A DNA stretch of 30,473 nucleotides from DATJWY01 sp035500775 (GTDB taxonomy: Bacteria; Pseudomonadota; Alphaproteobacteria; Acetobacterales; Acetobacteraceae): the NCBI GenBank assembly GCA_035500775.1, contig DATJWY010000123.1, forward strand, positions 1 through 30,473, written 5' to 3'. Positions 24,063 through 30,473 of the stretch are shown here, piece by piece. A program made the position numbers and the translations under genes. Numbering within the stretch: position 1 is the stretch's first letter; every line of letters starts with the position of its first letter. The notes beneath the pieces were generated by a model, which worked only from the letters and a program-made list of their open reading frames with translations, had not been told where the DNA came from and ran no database searches.

Positions 24063-24150
24063 GCGGGTGTGGTGAAACTGGTAACCACAGCGAACTCAAA
24101 ATTCGCCGCCCCGAAAGGGCTTGCCGGTTCGAGTCCGGCCACCCGCACCA
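24063..24150 (+). tRNA. tRNA-Leu (CAA)
   Basis: 88 nt with a long variable arm and encoded CCA. Acceptor GCGGGTG (24063-24069) pairs with CACCCGC (24140-24146). The anticodon stem GCGAA/TTCGC encloses loop CTCAAAA with CAA at 24097-24099, reading UUG. The variable arm is GCCCCGAAAGGGC and the T arm GCCGGTTCGAGTCCGGC. Confidence 0.96.
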
Positions 24151-24228
24151 GATTTTTCACCAGCAGATTTTTTCTAACAAAGGGGGTTGGCGCCCGTTCT
24201 GAACCCCGCTATATCGGCGCCCACCTGA

Positions 24229-24304
24229 TCCCGGATAGCTCAGTTGGTAGAGCAAGCGACTGTTAATCGCTCGGTCGTAGGTTCGAGTCCTACTCCGGGA
24301 GCCA
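24229..24304 (+). tRNA. tRNA-Asn (GTT)
   Basis: 76 nt with encoded CCA. Acceptor TCCCGGA (24229-24235) pairs with TCCGGGA (24294-24300), discriminator G. Anticodon GTT is at 24262-24264 in AGCGACTGTTAATCGCT, and the T arm is GTAGGTTCGAGTCCTAC. It lies 78 nt after tRNA-Leu and may be cotranscribed with it. Confidence 0.97.
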
Positions 24305-24537
24305 GCCTCTCCCCCCTCCCCGATCAATCGAATCCCCATCTCCCGACGCCCTGTCTCGCGCGCGCCAAAACGCGTGTGCATGATGTTTCCTTGCCGGATC
24401 GCATCATCCGCCCCGCGCCACCAATTTGACCCGCTCCCGCGCTTGAGTGACGCCGCGCCTTGCTGCCAGAGTGCCGCCGCCGTGACAGGGCCGGCCGAAA
24501 AGGCGCAGCCCTGACCGGCGCCAGCATGGGGAGCCGC

Positions 24538-25677
24538 ATGACGACAACCGTTCTGACCCAGGCGCGTCTGGTCCTGCCCGACGCGGTGACGGAGGGCACC
24601 GTGATCCTCCGGGACGGGCAGATCATCGATGTGCAACCGGATCGGTCCCATGCGCCCGGCGCGCTCGATCTCGAGGGCGACCTGCTTATCCCCGGCGTCG
24701 TGGACGTGCACACCGACAATCTGGAACGGCAGGTGCAGCCACGGACAAATGCGCGCTGGCCTTCCCGCGCCGCCATGGTGGCGCATGACGCGCAATGCGC
24801 CGCCGCCGGCGTCACGACCGTGCTCGATGCACTCTGCCTCGGCGATTCCGGCTTCAACGAGGACCGAGTCCGCACGTTCCAGGACGGCGTCGCCGATCTC
24901 GACGCCCTGTCCGGAAGCGGCCTGCTGAAATCGGAGCATTATCTGCATCTGCGCTGCGAGTTGCCCGCAGAAGGCACGCCCGCCCTGCTGGAACCAGTCG
25001 CCCGCCATCCACGGCTGCGCATGGTCAGCCTGATGGATCACTGCCCCGGAATCGGCCAATACGCCGATCTCGCGCTCTACCGGGCGCTGCGGCGACGGGA
25101 CGGGCTGAACGACGCGGCGATCGACCGGCTGATCCAGGACCTGCAGGCGCAACGCGCGCGGCTGCGCGCGCCCAACCGCCGTGCCGTGCTCGCCATCCTC
25201 GCCGATCTTCCTGTCGTGCTCGCGAGTCATGATGATCGTACCGAAGAGGAAATCGCGGAAAACCACAGCGACGGCATCAGCATCTGCGAGTTTCCGGTGA
25301 CGCTGGCGGCGGCCATCGCGGCCAAGGCGCGCGCCATGCAGGTGATCGCCGGCGCGCCGAACATCGTGCGCGGCGGCTCGCACACCGGCAATGTCGCCGC
25401 CGCCGAGTTGGTGCGGGCGGGCGCGGTGGATGCGCTGGCCTCGGATTACGTGCCGGCGAGCCTGGTGGATGCCGCCTTCCGCTGCGCCGCCGGGCTGCCC
25501 GGCATTACCCTGCCGGAGGCGATTGCCCTGGTCACCGAACGCCCCGCGCGGATGGCCGGACTCTCCGATCGCGGCCGCATCGCCCCTGGCTACCGGGCGG
25601 ATCTGGTGCGACTCCGGCTGCATGACGGGCTGCCGGTCGTACGCCAGGTCTGGCGGGCCGGGGAACGGGTGATCTAG
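24538..25677 (+). CDS. phnM: Ribose 1-methylphosphonate 5-triphosphate diphosphatase (PhnM)
   Basis: Amidohydrolase-fold enzyme of the C-P lyase pathway, releasing pyrophosphate from the triphosphate intermediate. 379 aa from ATG 24538, which is preceded by GGGGAG (spacing 4); an in-frame ATG at 24526 overlaps that site and is less likely. Metal-binding signature PGVVDVHTDNLE lies at residues 52-63. Other PhnM motifs are LMDHCPGIGQY, LASHDDRTEEEI, FPVTLAAA, GAPNIVRGGSHTGN and ASDYVPASL. It is followed 3 nt later by the DUF1045 gene. No phnG-phnL are present around it. The 233 nt between tRNA-Asn and this gene contain no recognisable feature. Confidence 0.95.
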   Translation: MTTTVLTQARLVLPDAVTEGTVILRDGQIIDVQPDRSHAPGALDLEGDLLIPGVVDVHTDNLERQVQPRTNARWPSRAAMVAHDAQCAAAGVTTVLDALCLGDSGFNEDRVRTFQDGVADLDALSGSGLLKSEHYLHLRCELPAEGTPALLEPVARHPRLRMVSLMDHCPGIGQYADLALYRALRRRDGLNDAAIDRLIQDLQAQRARLRAPNRRAVLAILADLPVVLASHDDRTEEEIAENHSDGISICEFPVTLAAAIAAKARAMQVIAGAPNIVRGGSHTGNVAAAELVRAGAVDALASDYVPASLVDAAFRCAAGLPGITLPEAIALVTERPARMAGLSDRGRIAPGYRADLVRLRLHDGLPVVRQVWRAGERVI

Positions 25678-25680
25678 CCC

Positions 25681-26394
25681 ATGCCGGCTCGGCCGCCCGG
25701 CTTCCGCGTCGCGCTCTATTACGCGCCGTCGCCCCATGACACGCTCGCCATCGCCGGCGCCGCCTGGCTCGGGCGGGACGCCGAGACCGGGGCGCGTGTC
25801 GCCCAACCGGCCATCCCCGGCATCGACTCGGTCACCGCCGAGGCCCGGATCTACGGCTTCCACGCCACGCTGAAGCCGCCGATGCGCCTCACCACGGATT
25901 GGGCGACCTTTCTCGGCGATGTCGAGTCGCTGGCCACGAGGCTCGCGCCGTTCGACCTGCCGCCGCTGCGCGTGGCCGAACTCGGCGGCTTCCTCGCCGT
26001 CGTCGAGGCGGGCCCCTCCCCGGCGCTGCGCGCGCTGGCGGACGCGGCGGTCGAGGGCGTGGACCGGCACCGCCTGCCGCCGGACACGGCGGAGCTTGCG
26101 AAGCGGCGCCGGATTCCGCTCTCCGTGACGGAGGACGCGATGCTGCAACGCTGGGGCTACCCCTACGTATTCGACACCTGGCGCTTCCACATGACGCTCA
26201 GCCGCCGGCTGACGGATGAGGAACTGGCGGTGTTCCATCCCGCGGCGGCCGCGCATTTCGCCGGCGCACTCGCGGCGCCGCGCCGGGTGACGGAACTCTG
26301 CGTGTTCACCCAGGCGGCTTCGGCCGACGGACCGGCGCCGTTCCTGATCGCCGAACGCTTCCCTTTGCGCGACGGCCGGCCGCCCTCTCCCTAA
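25681..26394 (+). CDS. DUF1045 phosphonate-metabolism-associated 2H-type protein
   Basis: 237 aa. The two H-x-T motifs of the 2H phosphoesterase superfamily are present: H61-A-T63 in YGFHATLKPPMRL and H170-M-T172 in TWRFHMTLSRRL. This matches DUF1045, a family found mainly in C-P lyase operons beside phnM and phnN and presumed to act on a phosphorylated (possibly cyclic) sugar intermediate; the reaction is not established here. It starts 3 nt after phnM. The TAA stop is immediately followed by the terminus of repeat copy F. Confidence 0.88.
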   Translation: MPARPPGFRVALYYAPSPHDTLAIAGAAWLGRDAETGARVAQPAIPGIDSVTAEARIYGFHATLKPPMRLTTDWATFLGDVESLATRLAPFDLPPLRVAELGGFLAVVEAGPSPALRALADAAVEGVDRHRLPPDTAELAKRRRIPLSVTEDAMLQRWGYPYVFDTWRFHMTLSRRLTDEELAVFHPAAAAHFAGALAAPRRVTELCVFTQAASADGPAPFLIAERFPLRDGRPPSP

Positions 26395-26586
26395 ACCATG
26401 ATCCTTTTAGGTTGATCTGTAGGAAGGCCAGGGGCGCTGCCCCTGAACCCCGCCGGGGCCGTACGGCCCCGGACCCCATGACTTCATTCGCTGCAATAAC
26501 ATATCGGGGGTCTGGGGCCTCAAGGCCCCAGTGGGGTTTGGGGCAAAGCCCCAAGTCTCTTCGCTTCAATCTCAGGCAATCATGGT
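26395..26586. mobile_element. MITE-like element with CTAA target duplication (copy F)
   Basis: 192 bp whose two ends are the same perfect 8-mer in inverse orientation (ACCATGAT at 26395-26402; ATCATGGT at 26579-26586); over 21 nt the ends agree at 15 positions. It is flanked on both sides by CTAA (26391-26394 and 26587-26590), as expected for a 4-bp target duplication of the YTAR type used by IS5-group elements. The left CTAA contains the DUF1045 TAA stop and the right one contains, on the minus strand, the phnN TAG stop. The interior is the GC-rich core shared with the other copies (CCAGGGGCGCTGCCCCTG, GGGGCCGTACGGCCCC, GGGGCCTCAAGGCCCC). No coding capacity. Confidence 0.8.
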
Positions 26587-27138
26587 CTAACCCGGCGACA
26601 GCTTCCGCGCGGACAGGCGCGCGAGCACCGCCAGCAATTTGCGCTGGCCGTGCTCGATGCTGCCGTCATTCACGATGGTGTCCCGCCCCGGCGGCAGGTT
26701 GAGCGATCCGGCGCGGGACATGCGCCCGGCGGCGGCCACCGCGTCGTCCTGCCCCCGCGCCGCCAGGCGACGCGCCAGCACATCCGGCGGTGCCGTCACC
26801 TCGATGACATGCACGGGGAATCGCGCCGCCGCCTCGGCGGCCACGGCGCGCGTGGCGGCAGCCACGACCAACCGCCCACGCGCCAGATCATCGACGATGT
26901 CGGCAGCCAGGCCGTACTCCGCCCCGCGACACCGCCAGGTCAGGGCGAAGGCACCGGATGCCCGCAACCGGCCGAATTCAGCCTCGTCCACCACGCGATG
27001 CCGTTCGCCAGCCTTGCAGGCGCGGGTCGCCACCGCGGTGACGAAGCGGAACGCGGGATCGCCGGCAAGCCGAGCCCGCACCGCTTCCAGCAGCACATCC
27101 TTCCCCGCCCCTGAGGGGCCGACGAGGAGAACCAGCAT
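26587..27138 (-). CDS. phnN: Ribose 1,5-bisphosphate phosphokinase (PhnN)
   Basis: P-loop kinase making PRPP from ribose 1,5-bisphosphate at the end of the C-P lyase pathway. 183 aa with Walker A GPSGAGKD at residues 7-14, near the start as in guanylate-kinase relatives, and the PhnN signatures FRFVTAVATRACKAGERHR, FALTWRCRGAEYGL and INDGS-like VNDGSIEHG near the end. An AGGGG precedes ATG 27138. It is on the strand opposite phnM-DUF1045 and converges on them, although in most C-P lyase operons phnN is codirectional with phnM. It lies 60 nt downstream of the glycosyltransferase gene. Confidence 0.93.
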   Translation of the reverse strand: MLVLLVGPSGAGKDVLLEAVRARLAGDPAFRFVTAVATRACKAGERHRVVDEAEFGRLRASGAFALTWRCRGAEYGLAADIVDDLARGRLVVAAATRAVAAEAAARFPVHVIEVTAPPDVLARRLAARGQDDAVAAAGRMSRAGSLNLPPGRDTIVNDGSIEHGQRKLLAVLARLSARKLSPG

Positions 27139-27198
27139 CGCGCGCCCCTGCTTGCGGGCCGGGTCGTCGTCCCCGGATGGCCGCCGGGGCCGCCCGGT

Positions 27199-30100
27199 TT
27201 AGCGCGCCGGCAGCGTATAATCGAAGCGGTCGCGCGCCAGGTTGATGTTATACTGCGGGTCGTTTTCCATATAGCGCTGCCACTTGGTGACGAAGCGCCG
27301 CTTCTCCCCCAGATCCTGCGTCGTCCGCACCGCCGACTTGCTCTCGAAATGGTACATCTCGGAATACGGCGTATAGACGAGCCGGTAGCCGCATTCGACG
27401 ATCTTCAGGCAGAGATCGGTGTCGTTGAAGTCGATCGCGAACCCCTCATCGAAACCGCCCACCTGCGTGAGCACGCTCTTGCGCGTGGCGAAGCAGGCGC
27501 CGGTCATCGCTGAGTAATTGCGGATGAGGTGGGTGAAGCCGTTATAGCCGATAAAATCGCCCGGGAAGGAATGATAGATGTGGGCGGTGCCGTCATTGAC
27601 GCCGATGACGGTGCCGACATGCTGGATCGTCCCGTCCGCGTGCAGCAGCCGGCCGCCGACCGCGCCGATCTCGGGATCCTGGGACAACTCCATCAGCGCG
27701 CCGAGCCAATCCGGATTGATCACTTCCATGTCGTCGTTCAGCATCACCAGATGCTCGGTGCGGCACTGGCGAATCGAGAAATTCGCCTTGCTGGCATAAT
27801 TGAAGGGCCGCACAGGCAGCGTGTAGTTCTCGACCCGCACCCCTTCGCGGCCAAAGCGCGCGATCTGCTCCGGCGACAGGCTGCTGTTATCGACGACGAC
27901 GATCTCGAAATTGCGGTAGCTGGTTCGCGACAGGATCGAATCGACCAGATTGTCCACCATGTGGAAGGGCGGCCGGCCCGGCAGCTCGATCGTGTTGTTG
28001 TTGGTCAGAATCAGCAGGGTAACGCGCGGCGTGCCGATGATCTGCCGGCGCACGCGGAACGTGCCGGGCAGCAATCCATCCTCGACCGTGGCCGTGGAGC
28101 CGTATTTCTCGTGCACATGATCGGACAGGGCACGGAACCCGGCCTGCAGGGCATAGGGCTTGGCATCCACGACGGCCGCGCTCGATCCCGGGATCGCCCG
28201 CCAGTGATAGAGCAGATGCGGGATATGATGGATCGCCTGCGTCGCCCGCGAAATGCGCAGCATCAGGTCGTAATCCTGGGCACCGCTGAACTCGGCACGG
28301 AAACCTCCATGTTCCAGGAAGAGTTTTTTCCGCACCACGAGCATGTGGAGCACGTACATGACGGACTCCAGATGCTCGGGGGACCAGTCCGGCTTGTAGT
28401 AGTGGTCGATGTGGTTGCCGTTCTCGTCGATCTTGTCCTCATCGGAATAGAGGCAATCGATCGACGGGTTCCGGTGCACGGCGAGCGCCGCCTCGAACAG
28501 CGCGGTCGGCGCGAGCATGTCGTCATTGTCGAGCATGACGAGGTACTCGCCGGTCGCCATCTCCACCGCGGCGTTCGAGGCTCCGGCGATGCCGCGATTC
28601 TCCGGCAGATGCCGGATGCGGATGCGCGGATCGATGCCCTGTAGCCGCATGAGGCAATCAATCGTTTCCGGAAGCGTGGAGGCGTCGTTGCACAGGCATA
28701 GCTCCCAGAACGGATAGGTCTGGGCCTGCACGGAACGCACGCATTCCTCCAGATAGCGGGCCGGCACATTATAGACCGGCACGATGACGCTGAAGGTACG
28801 GCGGTCGCCGCCGAAGACTTTGAGAGCCGCGCGGTCGGCCTCTGGCAGCCGGGTGTACGGCGAATGCTTGGCAACGCCGCGTGCCTGGCCGAGCCAGGTC
28901 ACGAAAGGCGGCAATTCTATAGCGAGGCCGAGCGAGATCAGGTGTTCGCGGATCTGCGAGCCGATGCGCAGGAAACTGAATTCCTTGGCGATGCGCTCGG
29001 CCGCCCGCTGGCCACGCAGCCACGCCTCGCCCTGGTTCTCGTACACCGCGCGCAATTGCCGGACCAGGCTGTCCTGGTCCGGCTCCGCCCAGAGATAGCC
29101 CGGCATATAGGGCCCGGCCTGCTTTTCGATCTCGATCAGGCGGTAATCGATGGGATAGCCGGTGGTCTCGTCGAAGAATTCCAGGTTGCCGGAATAATTC
29201 GTGGCGATGACCGGTTTTCCGAGCGCCATGAACTCGGCGATGTTGAGCCCGAATCCCTCGCTGCGGTGGGCGGAGACGAAGCAGTCGCAGGCGGATTGCA
29301 GCACCGCCATCTCCTCGTCCTGCAGCCTGTCGGCGATCACCAGGACGTTCTCCGCCCCGCGCAGCGAACGGCTGAGCTGACGGGTGATCTGCGGCTCCAG
29401 ATTATTCGAGTGCAGCTTGAGGACCAGGAACACGCGCTCGTCCTGGCTGAAGGCTTCCTTGAACGCCTCCACCATCATCTGCGGGTTCTTGCGCGCCGAG
29501 GTGCTGCCGGCGTCGAACGCGACCATGAAGACGAGCCGGTCTTTCGGAATGCCGAACGCCTCGCGTGCCGCATCCCGTGGCCGAGCCTGCGCCGTGACCG
29601 GCAGACGGACCTTGAACACCGGCACCGGCGCGATGCTCGCGATCGACATCACCTCGAAATCGCTGTTCGTCCACACCTCGTCGAGTGCGCCGAAGCAGGC
29701 GAACCAGTCCGGCCGGAACGCCGCAAGCTCCCAGGCCCAGACAGCGACATTGTAGGCATCGTTGAATGTGCCGCGCGGATAGAGGTCGATCAGCCGCTCC
29801 ATCTGGTCGGCATTGGCGAGGATGAGATTGATGCGGTACTTCACCGGCCGCTCGCGCTCGCGCCGCATGATGCGCGGGGCGCCATGCGTCACGTCGAAGG
29901 GGCGCAGCTCGAAAGGAAGGCCGGCGGCGCGGATGGCGCGCAGCAGGTTGCGCGCCGCCGTCCCGAGGCCGCTGGTCGCCGCGAACGGGCCGAAAATATT
30001 GAGGCCGAACGGCCGGGAGAGCACGCCGGGAACGCTGGTCCGCACATGGCGGAACGGGGCGACCCCGGGGCCGAACCGCCCCTCGAAGCGGCCATGCCTG

Positions 30101-30473
30101 GCCCAGTGCGACCGCGCCGCCTCGGGGTCGCCGCCGAGCGCCGACCGTATATCCGGATAGAGTGCGAAATAGGCTTCGTGGTCGAAATCCCGCAATTCCT
30201 CGGAGACATCCGGCGGCGGCGCGGTTTCCGGATAGAAGCCGTCGGAACGGATCGATGGGCGCAGGCCTTTCATCTCATCCGCCCAGCCGAAGCGCCGGTA
30301 ATGATCGAGACCCGTGGCGAAATCGCCGCGCGCGACGACATCCGCCACATCCGGGTTCACGGCGAGATAAAGTTCCTCGCAATAGTTTTCGACGGCCTCG
30401 GCCGGCGCCTCCGGCGGCGGGGCTCCCGCCGCCGGCATCAGCGCCGGCACGAGCCCGGACTCCGGCGCCGGTG
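27199..30473 (-). CDS. Multidomain glycosyltransferase (GT4 + GT2 + GT2), 5' end outside window
   Basis: At least 1083 aa; the frame stays open to the right edge, so the true start may lie beyond it. Numbering from GTG 30450: residues 20-125 contain two units of the Y-x-x-x-N/YPDV pattern (ELYLAVNPDVADVV, AYFALYPDIRSAL), each ending in an H-x-x-x-G-x-x-E/D-like helix. Residues about 145-505 are a GT-B domain with the GT4 E-x7-E motif in SEGFGLNIAE (E398, E406). Residues 552-800 are a GT-A domain (FSVIVPVYN, DNDD at 641-644, YSDEDKID). Residues 808-1083 are a second GT-A domain (VTLLILTNNN, NDD at 905-907). Such fusions build O-antigen, S-layer or exopolysaccharide glycans; the sugar is unknown. 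Confidence 0.92.
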   Translation of the reverse strand, partial: PAPESGLVPALMPAAGAPPPEAPAEAVENYCEELYLAVNPDVADVVARGDFATGLDHYRRFGWADEMKGLRPSIRSDGFYPETAPPPDVSEELRDFDHEAYFALYPDIRSALGGDPEAARSHWARHGRFEGRFGPGVAPFRHVRTSVPGVLSRPFGLNIFGPFAATSGLGTAARNLLRAIRAAGLPFELRPFDVTHGAPRIMRRERERPVKYRINLILANADQMERLIDLYPRGTFNDAYNVAVWAWELAAFRPDWFACFGALDEVWTNSDFEVMSIASIAPVPVFKVRLPVTAQARPRDAAREAFGIPKDRLVFMVAFDAGSTSARKNPQMMVEAFKEAFSQDERVFLVLKLHSNNLEPQITRQLSRSLRGAENVLVIADRLQDEEMAVLQSACDCFVSAHRSEGFGLNIAEFMALGKPVIATNYSGNLEFFDETTGYPIDYRLIEIEKQAGPYMPGYLWAEPDQDSLVRQLRAVYENQGEAWLRGQRAAERIAKEFSFLRIGSQIREHLISLGLAIELPPFVTWLGQARGVAKHSPYTRLPEADRAALKVFGGDRRTFSVIVPVYNVPARYLEECVRSVQAQTYPFWELCLCNDASTLPETIDCLMRLQGIDPRIRIRHLPENRGIAGASNAAVEMATGEYLVMLDNDDMLAPTALFEAALAVHRNPSIDCLYSDEDKIDENGNHIDHYYKPDWSPEHLESVMYVLHMLVVRKKLFLEHGGFRAEFSGAQDYDLMLRISRATQAIHHIPHLLYHWRAIPGSSAAVVDAKPYALQAGFRALSDHVHEKYGSTATVEDGLLPGTFRVRRQIIGTPRVTLLILTNNNTIELPGRPPFHMVDNLVDSILSRTSYRNFEIVVVDNSSLSPEQIARFGREGVRVENYTLPVRPFNYASKANFSIRQCRTEHLVMLNDDMEVINPDWLGALMELSQDPEIGAVGGRLLHADGTIQHVGTVIGVNDGTAHIYHSFPGDFIGYNGFTHLIRNYSAMTGACFATRKSVLTQVGGFDEGFAIDFNDTDLCLKIVECGYRLVYTPYSEMYHFESKSAVRTTQDLGEKRRFVTKWQRYMENDPQYNINLARDRFDYTLPAR

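Overview
This window comes from a high-GC alphaproteobacterium. The gene orders dgt/erpA/xthA, argS-SPOR-nagZ-scpA-scpB-tatB-tatC-serS and pcm-tolC-popZ-valS are typical of that class. Together with the GC-rich intergenic repeats they suggest Rhodospirillales, most likely Acetobacteraceae; the family-level call is inference.

Layout. Positions 1-8981 hold a long minus-strand housekeeping run, read right to left: argS, an SPOR-domain membrane protein, nagZ, an M50 site-2 protease, scpA, scpB, tatB, tatC and serS. Most of these genes touch or overlap, but no tatA lies between scpB and tatB. At 9186-11604, dgt (minus) diverges from erpA and xthA (plus). Positions 11746-14594 hold fpr, a small Trp-rich lipoprotein and a histidine kinase whose membrane sensor resembles the plant ethylene receptor, all minus. 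Positions 15074-20644 hold pcm, tolC, a PopZ-like polar organiser and valS, all minus. tRNA-Cys, a hybrid histidine kinase, tRNA-Leu and tRNA-Asn follow. From 24538 come phnM and a DUF1045 gene (plus), converging on phnN and a very large three-domain glycosyltransferase (minus) that runs off the right edge.

The most unusual layer is a family of 100-330 bp GC-rich palindromic repeats at 1-101, 11605-11749, 14730-15057, 21131-21324 and 26395-26586, plus a remnant at 3651-3676. The five main copies sit at gene 3' ends. Two have terminal inverted repeats. The copy at 26395-26586 is flanked by a CTAA duplication and exactly fills the gap between two convergent stop codons. This looks like a non-autonomous (MITE-like) element that inserts at stop-codon-bearing target sites and may act as a bidirectional terminator.

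Functional themes: tRNA charging (serS, argS, valS); chromosome condensation and polarity (scpAB, PopZ); envelope export and recycling (Tat, NagZ, SPOR, TolC); dNTP, Fe-S and DNA repair (dgt, erpA, xthA); two histidine kinases without a partner regulator in the window; and phosphonate-associated genes without a C-P lyase core nearby.
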